Source of the DNA: Ktedonobacterales bacterium
GTDB lineage: Bacteria > Chloroflexota > Ktedonobacteria > Ktedonobacterales > JADMIN01
DNA: 11,765 nt
Assembly: GCA_025450405.1 (NCBI GenBank)
Contig: JANWHL010000194.1
Span: 1-11,765, forward strand
Direction of reading: 5' to 3'
Shown in pieces: positions 1 to 7,303 of this stretch (positions are counted from its first letter, which is position 1; the number at the start of each line of letters is the position of its first letter). The position numbers and the translations under genes were made by a program. The notes under the pieces were generated by a model. The model made no database searches, was not told the origin of the DNA, and saw nothing but the letters and a program-made list of their open reading frames with translations.

Positions 1-141
1 GGGCGGGTTGACCAATTGCTGGCGCGTTACGGCGCGGCGGATGATGGCGCCGGGACCGCTGGCGACGAGACCGCCACCGACCGGTCGGGCGTGACTGGCC
101 ATGCGGGCAAGGACGGCCAGGACGGGCGGGAGCAAGCGTAG
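1..141 (+). CDS. C-terminal end of an unrecognised protein (5' end outside window)
   Basis: Reading frame 1 is open from the first base to TAG at 139-141 and gives 46 residues beginning GRVDQLLARYGAADD. The tail is hydrophilic, rich in Gly, Asp and Ala, and has no recognisable domain. Coding is supported by its junction with the next gene: the stop overlaps the GTG start of the following frame by one base (TAGTG), a typical translational-coupling arrangement. Too little is visible to name a function. It could also be an open frame by chance, because stops are rare at this GC content. Confidence 0.45.
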   Translation, partial: GRVDQLLARYGAADDGAGTAGDETATDRSGVTGHAGKDGQDGREQA

Positions 142-599
142 TGGCGAAGACACCAGGCGGGCGGACGACGGCGCCCAAGGACCGCGCGGGCACGCGGGCG
201 GGGCGGCGCGCAAGCATGACGGCGGTGGCCGCCCTGCGGGCCGGCGCGACGGCGAGCGGCACCGTAGGCGGCGTGCTGTGCTTTGTGCTGCTGGAGCAGG
301 CGCGCGTGAACGCCGTGGTCGCGTTCATCGCCGGGCTCGCCTTCGCGCTCCTGACGCGTGTGGCGGCGGTCTCGCTGGGGACAGAGTGGCTGGTGGCGCG
401 GGCACGACGGCACAGCGCGGCGCGAGTCGGCGCGAGTCAGGGGGGCACCCGGATGGCGTCGGGCCCGGTGGGGACGATCCCGGCGGGGATGAGCCCGTCA
501 GAGACCATCCCGGCAGGGACGACCGCGTCACCGGATGCGGGCGACACGCGGCGGCGTGGGGATCGCCAGACGCGGCCCGCGACGCGCCGGCGGGGATGA
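141..599 (+). CDS. Small two-helix membrane protein, unknown function
   Basis: 152 residues starting at GTG 141, with GGGAG (128-132) eight bases upstream. After a basic N-terminus (about residues 1-30) come two hydrophobic segments, about residues 40-55 (VGGVLCFVLLEQ) and 58-78 (NAVVAFIAGLAFALLTRVAA), separated by a very short turn. This suggests a hairpin membrane anchor. The C-terminal third is hydrophilic and contains an imperfect tandem duplication (TIPAGM / TIPAGT). GC at third codon positions is high, as in the neighbours. The gene starts inside the preceding stop and ends six bases before the next ATG, so the three are probably co-transcribed. No family is recognised. The membrane location is inferred from hydrophobicity only. 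Confidence 0.6.
   Translation: MAKTPGGRTTAPKDRAGTRAGRRASMTAVAALRAGATASGTVGGVLCFVLLEQARVNAVVAFIAGLAFALLTRVAAVSLGTEWLVARARRHSAARVGASQGGTRMASGPVGTIPAGMSPSETIPAGTTASPDAGDTRRRGDRQTRPATRRRG
471..530 (+). repeat. Imperfect 30-bp tandem duplication inside the small membrane protein gene
   Basis: Bases 471-500 and 501-530 align without gaps with 24 of 30 identical. The unit is a multiple of three and encodes GTIPAGMSPS followed by ETIPAGTTAS, so the duplication keeps the reading frame. It extends the hydrophilic tail of the protein. Confidence 0.65.
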
Positions 600-605
600 G
601 GCGCC

Positions 606-1340
606 ATGGACCTGATCGTCATCGGCGGCGGCTGCTACGGCTGCTATCATACCCGCCAACTGCTCAAGGCGCAGCGCCGCGGCAAGATCGCCGCACGGCG
701 GTTCCTGCTCGTGGACCACAACCCTGCCTGCCGCGCGCTGGCGGAGTTCGCTGATGAGCCCCTGGTGGAGGTGGTGCGCGCCGATTGGTCGGACTTCCTG
801 CGCGACCGCCTGGCCGGGATGGATGCGGCAACCGCCGACCGGCTCGTGCCGGCGCCCTTCGCGCCGCACTTGCTGTTCGAGTGGCTCCTCGATGTTGTTG
901 GCGCCGCGGTCCCCGAGGCGGGCGTGACGCGAGGCCATTGTGACCTCGCGCTTGGCCTGCCGTATGAGCATGGCGACGCGCTGGGTAATCGCTTCATCAG
1001 CGCGGCGGGCTGGATCTGCCCGGCCACCTGCATCGAGCCGGCGCGCTGCCCGGCCATCCGCGCGGAGCGGACCTGGGAGCTGGGCGACATCGTGCGCGTG
1101 GGGATCGAGCGGGCATCGCTGGCGGCCGCGGCGCATCCGTACAGTGGGGTCGAGCTCTTCACCTGCCACCACTATGCCTATGGGATCGGGACCATCCCCG
1201 TGGCGGAGATCCTGGGCGCGCGCGACCGGTTGGTGGCGGCGCTGCGGCGCGAGCCAGGCCAGGCACAACGCCTGGTGGTGGGGACCGTTTCCGCGTGCCA
1301 CGGCGTACTGGGCGAGTTGGTGTCGCGCCCGGCGGACTAG
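606..1340 (+). CDS. Cys-rich protein with Rossmann-like N-terminus, unknown function
   Basis: 244 residues from ATG 606, with a purine-rich GGGGATGAGG upstream and a six-base gap after the preceding gene. The N-terminus (DLIVIGGG, residues 2-9) followed by a hydrophobic strand ending in Asp (LLVDH, about 34-38) looks like a dinucleotide-binding beta-alpha-beta start. Nine cysteines are visible: C10 and C13 in GGGCYGCYH, C42, C112, C138/C142/C148 in CPATCIEPARC, C187 in TCHHYAYG and C231 in SACHG. Several sit beside His. Clusters like these suggest a metal, Fe-S or redox role, which is inference. There is no signal peptide or membrane helix, so it is probably cytoplasmic. It could be a flavin- or NAD-binding protein, but no second half of such a domain is evident. 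Confidence 0.8.
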   Translation: MDLIVIGGGCYGCYHTRQLLKAQRRGKIAARRFLLVDHNPACRALAEFADEPLVEVVRADWSDFLRDRLAGMDAATADRLVPAPFAPHLLFEWLLDVVGAAVPEAGVTRGHCDLALGLPYEHGDALGNRFISAAGWICPATCIEPARCPAIRAERTWELGDIVRVGIERASLAAAAHPYSGVELFTCHHYAYGIGTIPVAEILGARDRLVAALRREPGQAQRLVVGTVSACHGVLGELVSRPAD

Positions 1341-1384
1341 CCTGGATGGTACACGAGCCAGGGTCATCCCCCCGGCCCCCTGGA

Positions 1385-1432
1385 GTCCTCACCCCCCTGC
1401 CCCCCTCTCCCTGCGGGGCGAGGGGAGCCAGA
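1385..1432. repeat. C-rich/G-rich hairpin, likely dispersed intergenic repeat
   Basis: The stretch has the pattern CTCACCCCC-TGCCCCCCTCTCCC followed by a GGGGCGAGGGG complement. Bases 1402-1407 pair with 1420-1425, and 1409-1411 pair with 1416-1418, with one mismatch between the stems and a four-base loop. C-rich elements of this pattern are common as dispersed intergenic repeats in Chloroflexota and some other high-GC bacteria. It follows the Cys-rich protein gene and could also act as a transcript end. Only one copy is in this window, so its dispersed nature cannot be shown here. Confidence 0.5.
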
Positions 1433-1586
1433 AGGCAGCGCGCGACGGGGCGCGGGGGAGTCACGTCGACACGGCACGACGCGACCTGCCTGAATGATCC
1501 GGGCTCGACAAGCTGTGCGGTATGCTATGGGCGCACCAACCACACGCGAGCGGCCGGTGCGCGCGCGGCAACGGCGAGGAGGGACG

Positions 1587-2549
1587 ATGAACCTTTCCAA
1601 CACGGACGGGGCCAGCCCCGCGAAAGCTCCCGGCCCACTTCAGGCCGTGCGCGACAAGGTCGTCGCGCTCCCGCGCGACCCGGCGGCGTGGACCTTCCTC
1701 GCCGTCTGGGTGCTGGCGGCGGCGTATCTCGTCGTCATCGGCCGGGGTGATCGTGTCATCGCCGCGATAGTCAACACCGACATCCTCTTCATCATCTTGG
1801 GATTCACGACCGTCGCCCTGACCACCAAAGCGCTCCCCGCCGAGCCAGTTGATGCCATCGCCGCTTCCCGCCCCGGCCGCTGGCGGCTGCCCCTACAGAT
1901 CGGCGTCCTGCTGGTGGTGATCGTCCTCACGGGGTACCGGGGCATGGTCTTCAATCGCGCCCTCCCGCGTAGTCTCGACACGCTCCCGGTCTGGACGCCG
2001 CTGGTGGACGCGCTCGACGGCCTCTGGGGACATGTCTTCGCCATTTCGTTCTGGGGCAGCAACCCCACGCTCTACGTCATCGTGCCTGGCCTCGCGCTGC
2101 TGGCGCTGGGGGCGCGCTGGCGGAGTCTCGGTTTCGCGCGCGGCTACCGCTCCTGGCTCATCGCCATGCTCTGGGGCAGCATCCAGATCATTGGGATCGT
2201 CATGGCGCTGGCGACGGGACGCTCTGGTGTGCTCACGCTGCTCCGCTATTTCGTGAGCAATCTGCTCCAGAATGGCTTCTCCGAAGAGTACCTGTTCCGT
2301 GGCGCCCTGCTGACCCGGCTCAAGCCGCTGCTCGGCACCTCGTGGGCGGTCGTGCTGTCGTCACTGGCGTTTGGGATCTGGCACCTCGGCGCTGACACCG
2401 CCGGTGGTGGTAACTATCTGGCGGGGGCGGCGGTCGGCATCCTCTCGCAGGGCACATTCGGGCTCGCCATGGCCATCGTCTTCCTGCGGACGCGCAACCT
2501 CCTCGCGCCGACCATCATCCACATCCTGGGCGACACGCCAGCGTTCTAG
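1587..2549 (+). CDS. CPBP-family intramembrane metalloprotease
   Basis: 320 residues. The start at ATG 1587 is chosen because AGGAGG (1577-1582) lies just upstream; an in-frame ATG at 1494 would add 31 residues without a good ribosome site. The protein is hydrophobic, with about eight membrane segments. The CPBP (Rce1/Abi-like) motifs are present in order: E233-E234-Y-L-F-R238 (EExxxR), F262-G-I-W-H266 (FxxxH) and H312 in the final helix (TIIHILGD). These Glu and His residues form the metal-binding catalytic site of the family. Members cleave or process membrane substrates, including prenylated proteins and bacteriocin-related peptides. The substrate here is unknown. The gene stands between a non-coding region and the cyclase-ATPase gene, 88 bases before it. 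Confidence 0.9.
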   Translation: MNLSNTDGASPAKAPGPLQAVRDKVVALPRDPAAWTFLAVWVLAAAYLVVIGRGDRVIAAIVNTDILFIILGFTTVALTTKALPAEPVDAIAASRPGRWRLPLQIGVLLVVIVLTGYRGMVFNRALPRSLDTLPVWTPLVDALDGLWGHVFAISFWGSNPTLYVIVPGLALLALGARWRSLGFARGYRSWLIAMLWGSIQIIGIVMALATGRSGVLTLLRYFVSNLLQNGFSEEYLFRGALLTRLKPLLGTSWAVVLSSLAFGIWHLGADTAGGGNYLAGAAVGILSQGTFGLAMAIVFLRTRNLLAPTIIHILGDTPAF

Positions 2550-2637
2550 GCTACAATCAAGAACCTGGACGATACCGACCTGACCGGCGGGGACACGGCT
2601 CGTTTCAACCACCGACCCAGCGAGGAGGCGCCCCGCG

Positions 2638-5499
2638 ATGCCCAACCTGCCGACCGGGACGGTGACGCTGCTTTTTACGGACATCGAGGGCAGCACACGC
2701 CTGCTGGAACGGCTGGCCGCTGGGTACGGGGACGTGCTGGCGGCGCACCAGGCGCTGCTGCGTGCGGCGTGGGACGCCCACGGCGGCGTCCAGGTGAGCA
2801 CCGAAGGCGACGCGTTCTTCGTGGCGTTCGCCGATGCCGGGGCGGCGGTGGCGGCGGCCGCCGAGGCCCAGCGCGCGCTGGCGGCAAATTCCTGGCCGGC
2901 GGGCGCGCCGGTGCGGGTGAGGATGGGGCTGCACACCGGCACGCCGACCCTGGCGGACGGCACGTATGTGGGCATGGATGTCCACCGCGCCGAGCGCATC
3001 GCCGCGGCCGCTCACGGAGGCCAGACCCTACTTTCGGCGACCACGCGGGCGCTGGTGGAGGCCGCGCCGCCGCCCGACGTCGTCCTGCGCGATCTGGGGA
3101 GCCATCGGCTCAAGGACCTGCCGCGTCCGGAGCATCTCTATCAGCTCGTCGTCGCCGGTCTGCCCGCCGATTTCCCTCCCCCGCGAACGCTCGACCGTCC
3201 CCAGCACAACCTGCCCACGCCACCCACGTCCTTGCTGGGCCGCGAGGCGACGCTGGGGTTCCTGGTGGGCCTGCTCAGCGGGGAGAGCGTGCGGCTGTTG
3301 ACACTGACTGGGCCTGGCGGCATCGGCAAGACACGCCTGGCAATCCAGGTGGCTGGGGCCGTGCTGGACGTCTATCCCGATGGTGTCTGGTGGGTGGGGC
3401 TGGCACGGCTCACCGATCCGGCGCTGGTGGTGCCAACCATCGCCCATACGCTCGGTGTGCGCGAAGGCGGTGGCCAGCCGGTGGCCGAGGGCCTGCGCGA
3501 CCACGTGGGCGACAAGCGCTTGTTGCTGGTGCTCGACAACTTCGAGCAGGTGGTGGGCGCCGCGGCGGCGTTGGCGGCGCTCCTGGCGGAGCACTCGGGG
3601 CTGCGGATACTGGCCACGAGCCGCATCCCGCTGCACATCCGCGGCGAGCGCGAGGTGCCGATCCCGCCGCTGGGCGTGCCGCCACGGACGGATCCCCGCC
3701 ACCCCCCGACCCCGGAGCGCCTCGAGACGTACGCTGCGGTGCTGTTGTTCCTGGAACGGGCACGGGCGGTCAAGCCCGATTTCGCGCTCACCGCGGCCAA
3801 CGCCCCGGCGGTGGCGGCGATCTGCGAGGCGTTGGACGGGCTGCCGCTCGCCCTCGAGCTGGCCGCCGCGCGCGTCAAGTTGCTACCCCCGCCCGCGCTG
3901 CTGCCGCGATTGCGGCGCGGGCTGGCGGTCCTGAGTGGCGGCGCGGCCGACCTGGACGAGCGGCAACAGACGCTGCGGGCGGCGATCGCGTGGAGCGAAG
4001 ACCTGCTCACGACCGAGCAGCGGCGGCTGTTCCGGCGGCTGGCGGTGTTTGTGGGCGGGGCCACGCTGGAGGCGGTCGAGGCGGTGTGCGTGGCGCCGGC
4101 GGGGGCGGCGGCATTGGCGGGCGACGCACTGGAGGGACTGGCGGCGCTGGTGGACCAGAGTCTGGTGCGGCAGTCCGATGAGGGGGGCGACGATCCGCGC
4201 TTCACGATGCTGCAAACCATCCGCGAATACGCGCTCGAACGCATCGAACAGGCGGCAAGTGCTCCGGGCGAGGCGCTCGGCGCGACAGGCGCGAGCGATG
4301 CCGGCGAGGCAGCGGCGGTGCGCGATGCCCACCTGGCGTTTTTCCTGGCGCTGGCGGAGGAGGCCGACGCGGGATTGCGGGGCGGGGAGCAGGGGGCCTG
4401 GCTGGAGCGGCTGGAGCACGAGCACGACAATCTGCGCGCGGCGCTGGCCTGGACGCGGGAGCGCGGCGAGTTGGAGCTTGGCCTGCGGCTGGCCGCGGCG
4501 CTGGGCAAATTCTGGCGCCGCCGTGGCTATCTCACCGAAGGGCGGGGCTGGCTGGAGGCGCTGCTGGGGCAGGCGGGTCTGGATGTTGTCACCAGCTCCG
4601 CGGCGGCCGCGGGCGTCGCGCCCGGCATGGCGGGCGGTGCCGGCCATGCTGAGGTGCCGATCAGTGTGCGTGGGCGCGCGCTCTATCACGCGGGCTCCCT
4701 GGCGATGTGGCAGAAGGACAATGCGGTCGCGACCACGCGGCTGGAGGCGGTGTTGGCGCTCGCGCCAGACATGGACGAGCGACTCACGGAGCTCGGCGCG
4801 CGCAATGAGCTCGGCATCCTGGGCTACGGACAGGGCGACATGGACCGCGCCGAGGCCCACTTCAGTGAGAACCTGGCGCTGGCGCGCGCGATTCAGGCCA
4901 ACCGCGAGATCGGGATTGCGCTTGGCAACCTGGGCGAGATTGCCCGTGTGCGGGGCGATTGGGCGCAGGCGGTGCGCTATGCGGAGGAGGTGCTGGCGCT
5001 GTTTCGGCGGCTGGGCGACCGGCTGAATGAGGGGAATACCCTGGCCAACCTGGGCCATGCGCTGCTGCGCCAGGGCGACATCGCGCGCGCCGAGACGCTC
5101 GGCCGCGAGTCCATTGCCGTGGTCAGCACGCTCGGTGTCCCCCTCGACATGGCGGAGACGTTGGAGTTGCTGGCCATGACGGCGGCGGCCCGGGCGGCGG
5201 CGACCAATGACGGGGCCGTGGAAGGAACCGGCGAGAGCGCGACCGCGGCGGCTGATTCGGGGGCGGCGGATGCCGCGCTGGCCCCGGCGGAGCGCGCGGC
5301 GCGGCTGCTTGGAGCGGCGGAGAATCTGCGCGAAACGGTGGGCGCGCCGCTGACCGCCCTGCAACAGGCCGACATCGAGCCGGCACTGGCCGGCGCGAGG
5401 GCGCAGTTGGGTGAGGAACGCTGGCAGGCGGCGCTCGTGGCGGGGCGCGCCCTCACGCGGGACGAGGCCATCGCCGAGGCGCTCACCGGCGGCGCGTGA
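2638..5499 (+). CDS. Class III adenylate/guanylate cyclase domain fused to STAND ATPase and TPR repeats
   Basis: 953 residues from ATG 2638, with AGGAGG (2623-2628) nine bases upstream. Residues 1-165 form a class III cyclase domain: FTDIEGST with metal ligand D15, EGDAFFVAF with D58, and YVGMDVHRAERI (110-121). Residues 200-420 form an NB-ARC/STAND ATPase with Walker A GPGGIGKT (225-232), Walker B LLLVLDN (D300), TSR, and the GLPLALELAAAR motif (401-412). A winged-helix-like segment follows (LRAAIAWSEDLL, about 445-456), then TPR-like helical repeats (about 580-840), for example GDMDRAEAHF, and an Ala-rich C-terminus. There is no C-terminal LuxR helix-turn-helix. Such proteins are cytoplasmic signal sensors in Actinobacteria and Chloroflexota. 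The adenine-selecting Lys is Ser (S54) and the transition-state Asn is His (H116), so catalytic activity is uncertain. Confidence 0.93.
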   Translation: MPNLPTGTVTLLFTDIEGSTRLLERLAAGYGDVLAAHQALLRAAWDAHGGVQVSTEGDAFFVAFADAGAAVAAAAEAQRALAANSWPAGAPVRVRMGLHTGTPTLADGTYVGMDVHRAERIAAAAHGGQTLLSATTRALVEAAPPPDVVLRDLGSHRLKDLPRPEHLYQLVVAGLPADFPPPRTLDRPQHNLPTPPTSLLGREATLGFLVGLLSGESVRLLTLTGPGGIGKTRLAIQVAGAVLDVYPDGVWWVGLARLTDPALVVPTIAHTLGVREGGGQPVAEGLRDHVGDKRLLLVLDNFEQVVGAAAALAALLAEHSGLRILATSRIPLHIRGEREVPIPPLGVPPRTDPRHPPTPERLETYAAVLLFLERARAVKPDFALTAANAPAVAAICEALDGLPLALELAAARVKLLPPPALLPRLRRGLAVLSGGAADLDERQQTLRAAIAWSEDLLTTEQRRLFRRLAVFVGGATLEAVEAVCVAPAGAAALAGDALEGLAALVDQSLVRQSDEGGDDPRFTMLQTIREYALERIEQAASAPGEALGATGASDAGEAAAVRDAHLAFFLALAEEADAGLRGGEQGAWLERLEHEHDNLRAALAWTRERGELELGLRLAAALGKFWRRRGYLTEGRGWLEALLGQAGLDVVTSSAAAAGVAPGMAGGAGHAEVPISVRGRALYHAGSLAMWQKDNAVATTRLEAVLALAPDMDERLTELGARNELGILGYGQGDMDRAEAHFSENLALARAIQANREIGIALGNLGEIARVRGDWAQAVRYAEEVLALFRRLGDRLNEGNTLANLGHALLRQGDIARAETLGRESIAVVSTLGVPLDMAETLELLAMTAAARAAATNDGAVEGTGESATAAADSGAADAALAPAERAARLLGAAENLRETVGAPLTALQQADIEPALAGARAQLGEERWQAALVAGRALTRDEAIAEALTGGA

Positions 5500-5823
5500 T
5501 GGCGGGCGCGGGCGCCAGGCGCTTCTCGGCGCTGACGCACGCCTCCGGCGCCGGGCAGTCGCGCCAGCGAGGGATGGGCGTGCGGAAACCGAAGCCGGAC
5601 GACTCGCGCCGCGGGGCGCGATTCCGGCTGGCGCATACGTGAAGGCGCTGAGGCCGCACGCGCAATGCTCCCAGCCTCAGCATCGCCGCGGTGGAGTCAC
5701 AACCTGTTCTCAAGCGCCGGTGGGTACACGTCATGATGGAGGCGTACTGGCCGCGCGTGCGCGTCGGGCGCGACACACACCACTACCGCATGCCGGAGCC
5801 TCCCGGGAGGAGGTCAATGCCTC
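5500..5823. other. Non-coding stretch, no gene seen
   Basis: About 320 bases between the cyclase-ATPase stop and the response-regulator fragment. I see no convincing coding frame on either strand, no tRNA-like arm and no phased TCAGG repeats. It contains two perfect short palindromes, CCGGCGCCGG at 5545-5554 and CCTCCCGGGAGG at 5799-5810. The second overlaps the ribosome-binding site of the fragment that follows. Confidence 0.6.
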
Positions 5824-5943
5824 ATGGACATGACCCGCGATGGTGCACGGCCCGTGATGGTTGTGGACGATGACGAAGCTATCCGCGACGTGCTGAGCAT
5901 GGTGGCGGAAACGCGCCAATTTGAACCGCTCCAGGTAAAATCG
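5824..5943 (+). pseudogene. Truncated response-regulator gene (5' fragment of receiver domain)
   Basis: ATG 5824 follows a strong ribosome site, AGGAGG at 5808-5813, with ten bases between. The first 40 codons read like the beginning of a receiver domain: PVMVVDDDEAIRDVLSMVAE contains the beta-1 strand, the acidic Asp cluster and alpha-1 of a CheY-like fold. After about residue 40 the frame turns Arg-rich. No later receiver motif (phospho-Asp strand, Thr, Lys-Pro) occurs in any frame before promoter A at 5994. The frame stays open by chance into the downstream TVP38 gene, but this is not a real fusion because the PspC gene lies inside in another frame. It is a deletion remnant or a displaced gene start. 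Confidence 0.65.
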
Positions 5944-5993
5944 CGCCGGCCGTGGCGACGCCAGACCCGCACGCGAACCGGGTGGCGCGGCAC

Positions 5994-6052
5994 TCAGGGC
6001 TGTCTCAGGCAGCGTTCAGGGATGATTCACGCGGCCGTGCCACACTCTCATG
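5994..6052 (+). promoter_or_regulatory. Promoter A: four 11-bp TCAGG direct repeats plus TGCCACACTCT box
   Basis: TCA-type half-sites start at 5994 (TCAGGG), 6005 (TCAGGC), 6016 (TCAGGG) and 6027 (TCACGC), exactly 11 bp apart. A box TGCCACACTCT starts at 6038, another 11 bp on, and may serve as an extended -10 (TGN-CACACT), giving a start near 6053. A -35 hexamer would fall inside repeats 3 and 4, as in PhoB-type activated promoters where the regulator replaces -35 contacts. It lies about 75 bases upstream of the PspC ATG. Promoters B and C share the same architecture. Confidence 0.75.
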
Positions 6053-6127
6053 TGGGGCGCCACCACCGGGATGGCGCGGAGGGTGTGACCACCAGGAGGC
6101 GCGCCACCAAGCGAAGGAGTGAACAGG

Positions 6128-6331
6128 ATGTACAATCAGACGAGCAATCGTGTCATGCGGCGGCAGGATGGTATCATCGGAGGTGTCTGTGGCGGGCTCG
6201 GCGCCTTCTTCGGCGTCAACCCGTGGTGGTTTCGCCTGCTCTTCATGGTGCTGCTCCTGCCGGGCGGTCTCCCAGGCTTCCTCCCGTATGTGATCTTGTG
6301 GATCGTCATTCCGCGCAAGACCATACCGTAG
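6128..6331 (+). CDS. PspC-domain small membrane protein
   Basis: 67 residues. ATG 6128 is chosen because AAGGAG (6114-6119) sits eight bases upstream; the in-frame GTG at 6119 overlaps that site. The sequence is a minimal PspC domain: RRQDGIIGGVCGGLGAFFGV, then NPWWFRLLF, then a hydrophobic helix with GG/P breaks (about 36-61) and a short basic end. In phage-shock systems PspC is an inner-membrane sensor of envelope stress, and stand-alone PspC proteins are common in Gram-positive-type and Chloroflexota genomes. No PspA is visible here. Promoter A is directly upstream, so expression is probably under a response regulator. The TVP38-like gene begins 110 bases downstream and may be in the same transcript. 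Confidence 0.92.
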   Translation: MYNQTSNRVMRRQDGIIGGVCGGLGAFFGVNPWWFRLLFMVLLLPGGLPGFLPYVILWIVIPRKTIP

Positions 6332-6441
6332 CCGCCGATTCGCCGTGGCGGTCGTCGGACCGTTCGCCGGGTCCTGGCGAGACCGCCCAGTGGCGGGGCG
6401 GAGATCGTGACTTACCCGACTTACCCGGAAGGGGCGCGCTG

Positions 6442-7239
6442 GTGCGATGGGATGTTCGGCGTCGCGGCGGGGACGCCATCCGGCGCGCATGGGCCGCGAC
6501 GCCGCCCAGACTGCGCCCGGTGCTGCTCGCGGGCGCCGCCGTAGTCGCCATGGTCGCCGCCGTCCTCGTGGGCTGGGTGTTATTCGACTGGGGGCGCCTC
6601 GGTTGGGCGTTTGTCCAGTCGCGGTTTGAGTCCCAGGCGGCATTCAGGCAATGGATCCATGGCTTCGGTCCGTGGGCGCCCGCGGTCTATTTCGTGACCG
6701 TCGCCGCCCAGGTGGTTGTGGCGCCAATTCCGGGCAGTGTGCTGCCGCCCGTCGGCTCGGCCGCCTTTGGGCCGGTCAACGCCCTGCTGCTCACGGTGGC
6801 CGGCACGATGGTCGGCTCCGCCATCATGTTCGCGCTCGCCCGCTGGTTCGGCCGGCCGCTCGTCGCGCGGCTGGTCGGCCAGAAGTCCCTTGACCGCTAC
6901 GCCGGGATTGTCGCGGACCGCGGCGGCCTGTGGCTGTTCCTCATCTTTCTCTTGCCGCTGCTGCCCGACGACGCGGTGTGTGCCGTCGCCGGCCTCTCGT
7001 CGATCTCGTTCGGGCGCTTCCTGCTCTTGAGCACACTTGGGCGCTTGCCGGGCACCGTGGTCGCTGTCTACGCGTTTTCCGGATTGCTGGCGGCGCCGGC
7101 CTGGCTCTGGCTGGTGGCGGGTGTCGTCCTGGTGGGGGCCGTGGCCGTGGCGATCAGGTATCGCGACCGGCTCGAGTCCTGGGTACTGCGCCGGGGCCGG
7201 GCGAACGACCCGGACGGGGATCCCGCCACCGACGGGTGA
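6442..7239 (+). CDS. TVP38/TMEM64 (DedA-superfamily) membrane protein
   Basis: 265 residues if translation begins at GTG 6442, which has GGAAGGGG (6428-6434) seven bases upstream. The frame is open further upstream, but those codons run through the PspC gene and are not credible. After an Arg-rich N-terminus comes a membrane helix (about residues 22-44). The SNARE-associated/DedA core follows: PIPGSVLPPVGSAAFGP (95-111), a Gly-rich helix pair ending ALARWFGRP, then FLLPLLPDDAVCAVAGLS with P175-D176-D177, then GRLPGT and a final helix pair. Family members sit in the cytoplasmic membrane and are linked to lipid scrambling or transport and envelope integrity. The position after PspC fits an envelope-stress role. 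The C-terminal tail is hydrophilic. Confidence 0.88.
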   Translation: MRWDVRRRGGDAIRRAWAATPPRLRPVLLAGAAVVAMVAAVLVGWVLFDWGRLGWAFVQSRFESQAAFRQWIHGFGPWAPAVYFVTVAAQVVVAPIPGSVLPPVGSAAFGPVNALLLTVAGTMVGSAIMFALARWFGRPLVARLVGQKSLDRYAGIVADRGGLWLFLIFLLPLLPDDAVCAVAGLSSISFGRFLLLSTLGRLPGTVVAVYAFSGLLAAPAWLWLVAGVVLVGAVAVAIRYRDRLESWVLRRGRANDPDGDPATDG

Positions 7240-7303
7240 CCGCCGGCGCGTGGCGAAGATCCGGGGCAGACGTCGAGCCGCGGGCTCCACTTCGAGGCCA
7301 AGT

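Noticed and set aside
1504..1528. TCGACA followed by TATGCT as a promoter before the CPBP gene
   Set aside because: The gap between the two hexamers is only 10 bases, too short for a normal promoter.
1494..1586. Earlier start for the CPBP protease
   Set aside because: No ribosome site precedes it and the added residues are Arg-rich. ATG 1587 has AGGAGG upstream.
3883..5364. Long open frame on the minus strand (493 residues) under the cyclase-ATPase gene
   Set aside because: It is a mirror of the high-GC coding strand. Its Arg/Gln/Pro-rich product matches no family, whereas the plus strand has clear motifs throughout.
5677..5735. Further TCA half-sites upstream of the regulator fragment
   Set aside because: TCA occurs at 5677, 5697, 5710 and 5731, not in 11-bp steps, and no CACACT box follows.
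5799..5810. Palindrome CCTCCCGGGAGG as an operator
   Set aside because: It is short and GC-only, and overlaps a ribosome site, so much of it is explained by that; chance is likely at this GC content.
5824..7239. A single 471-residue frame joining a response-regulator start to a TVP38 protein
   Set aside because: The middle part runs through promoter A and the PspC gene in another frame and has a random Arg-rich composition. A good GTG start with ribosome site exists at 6442.
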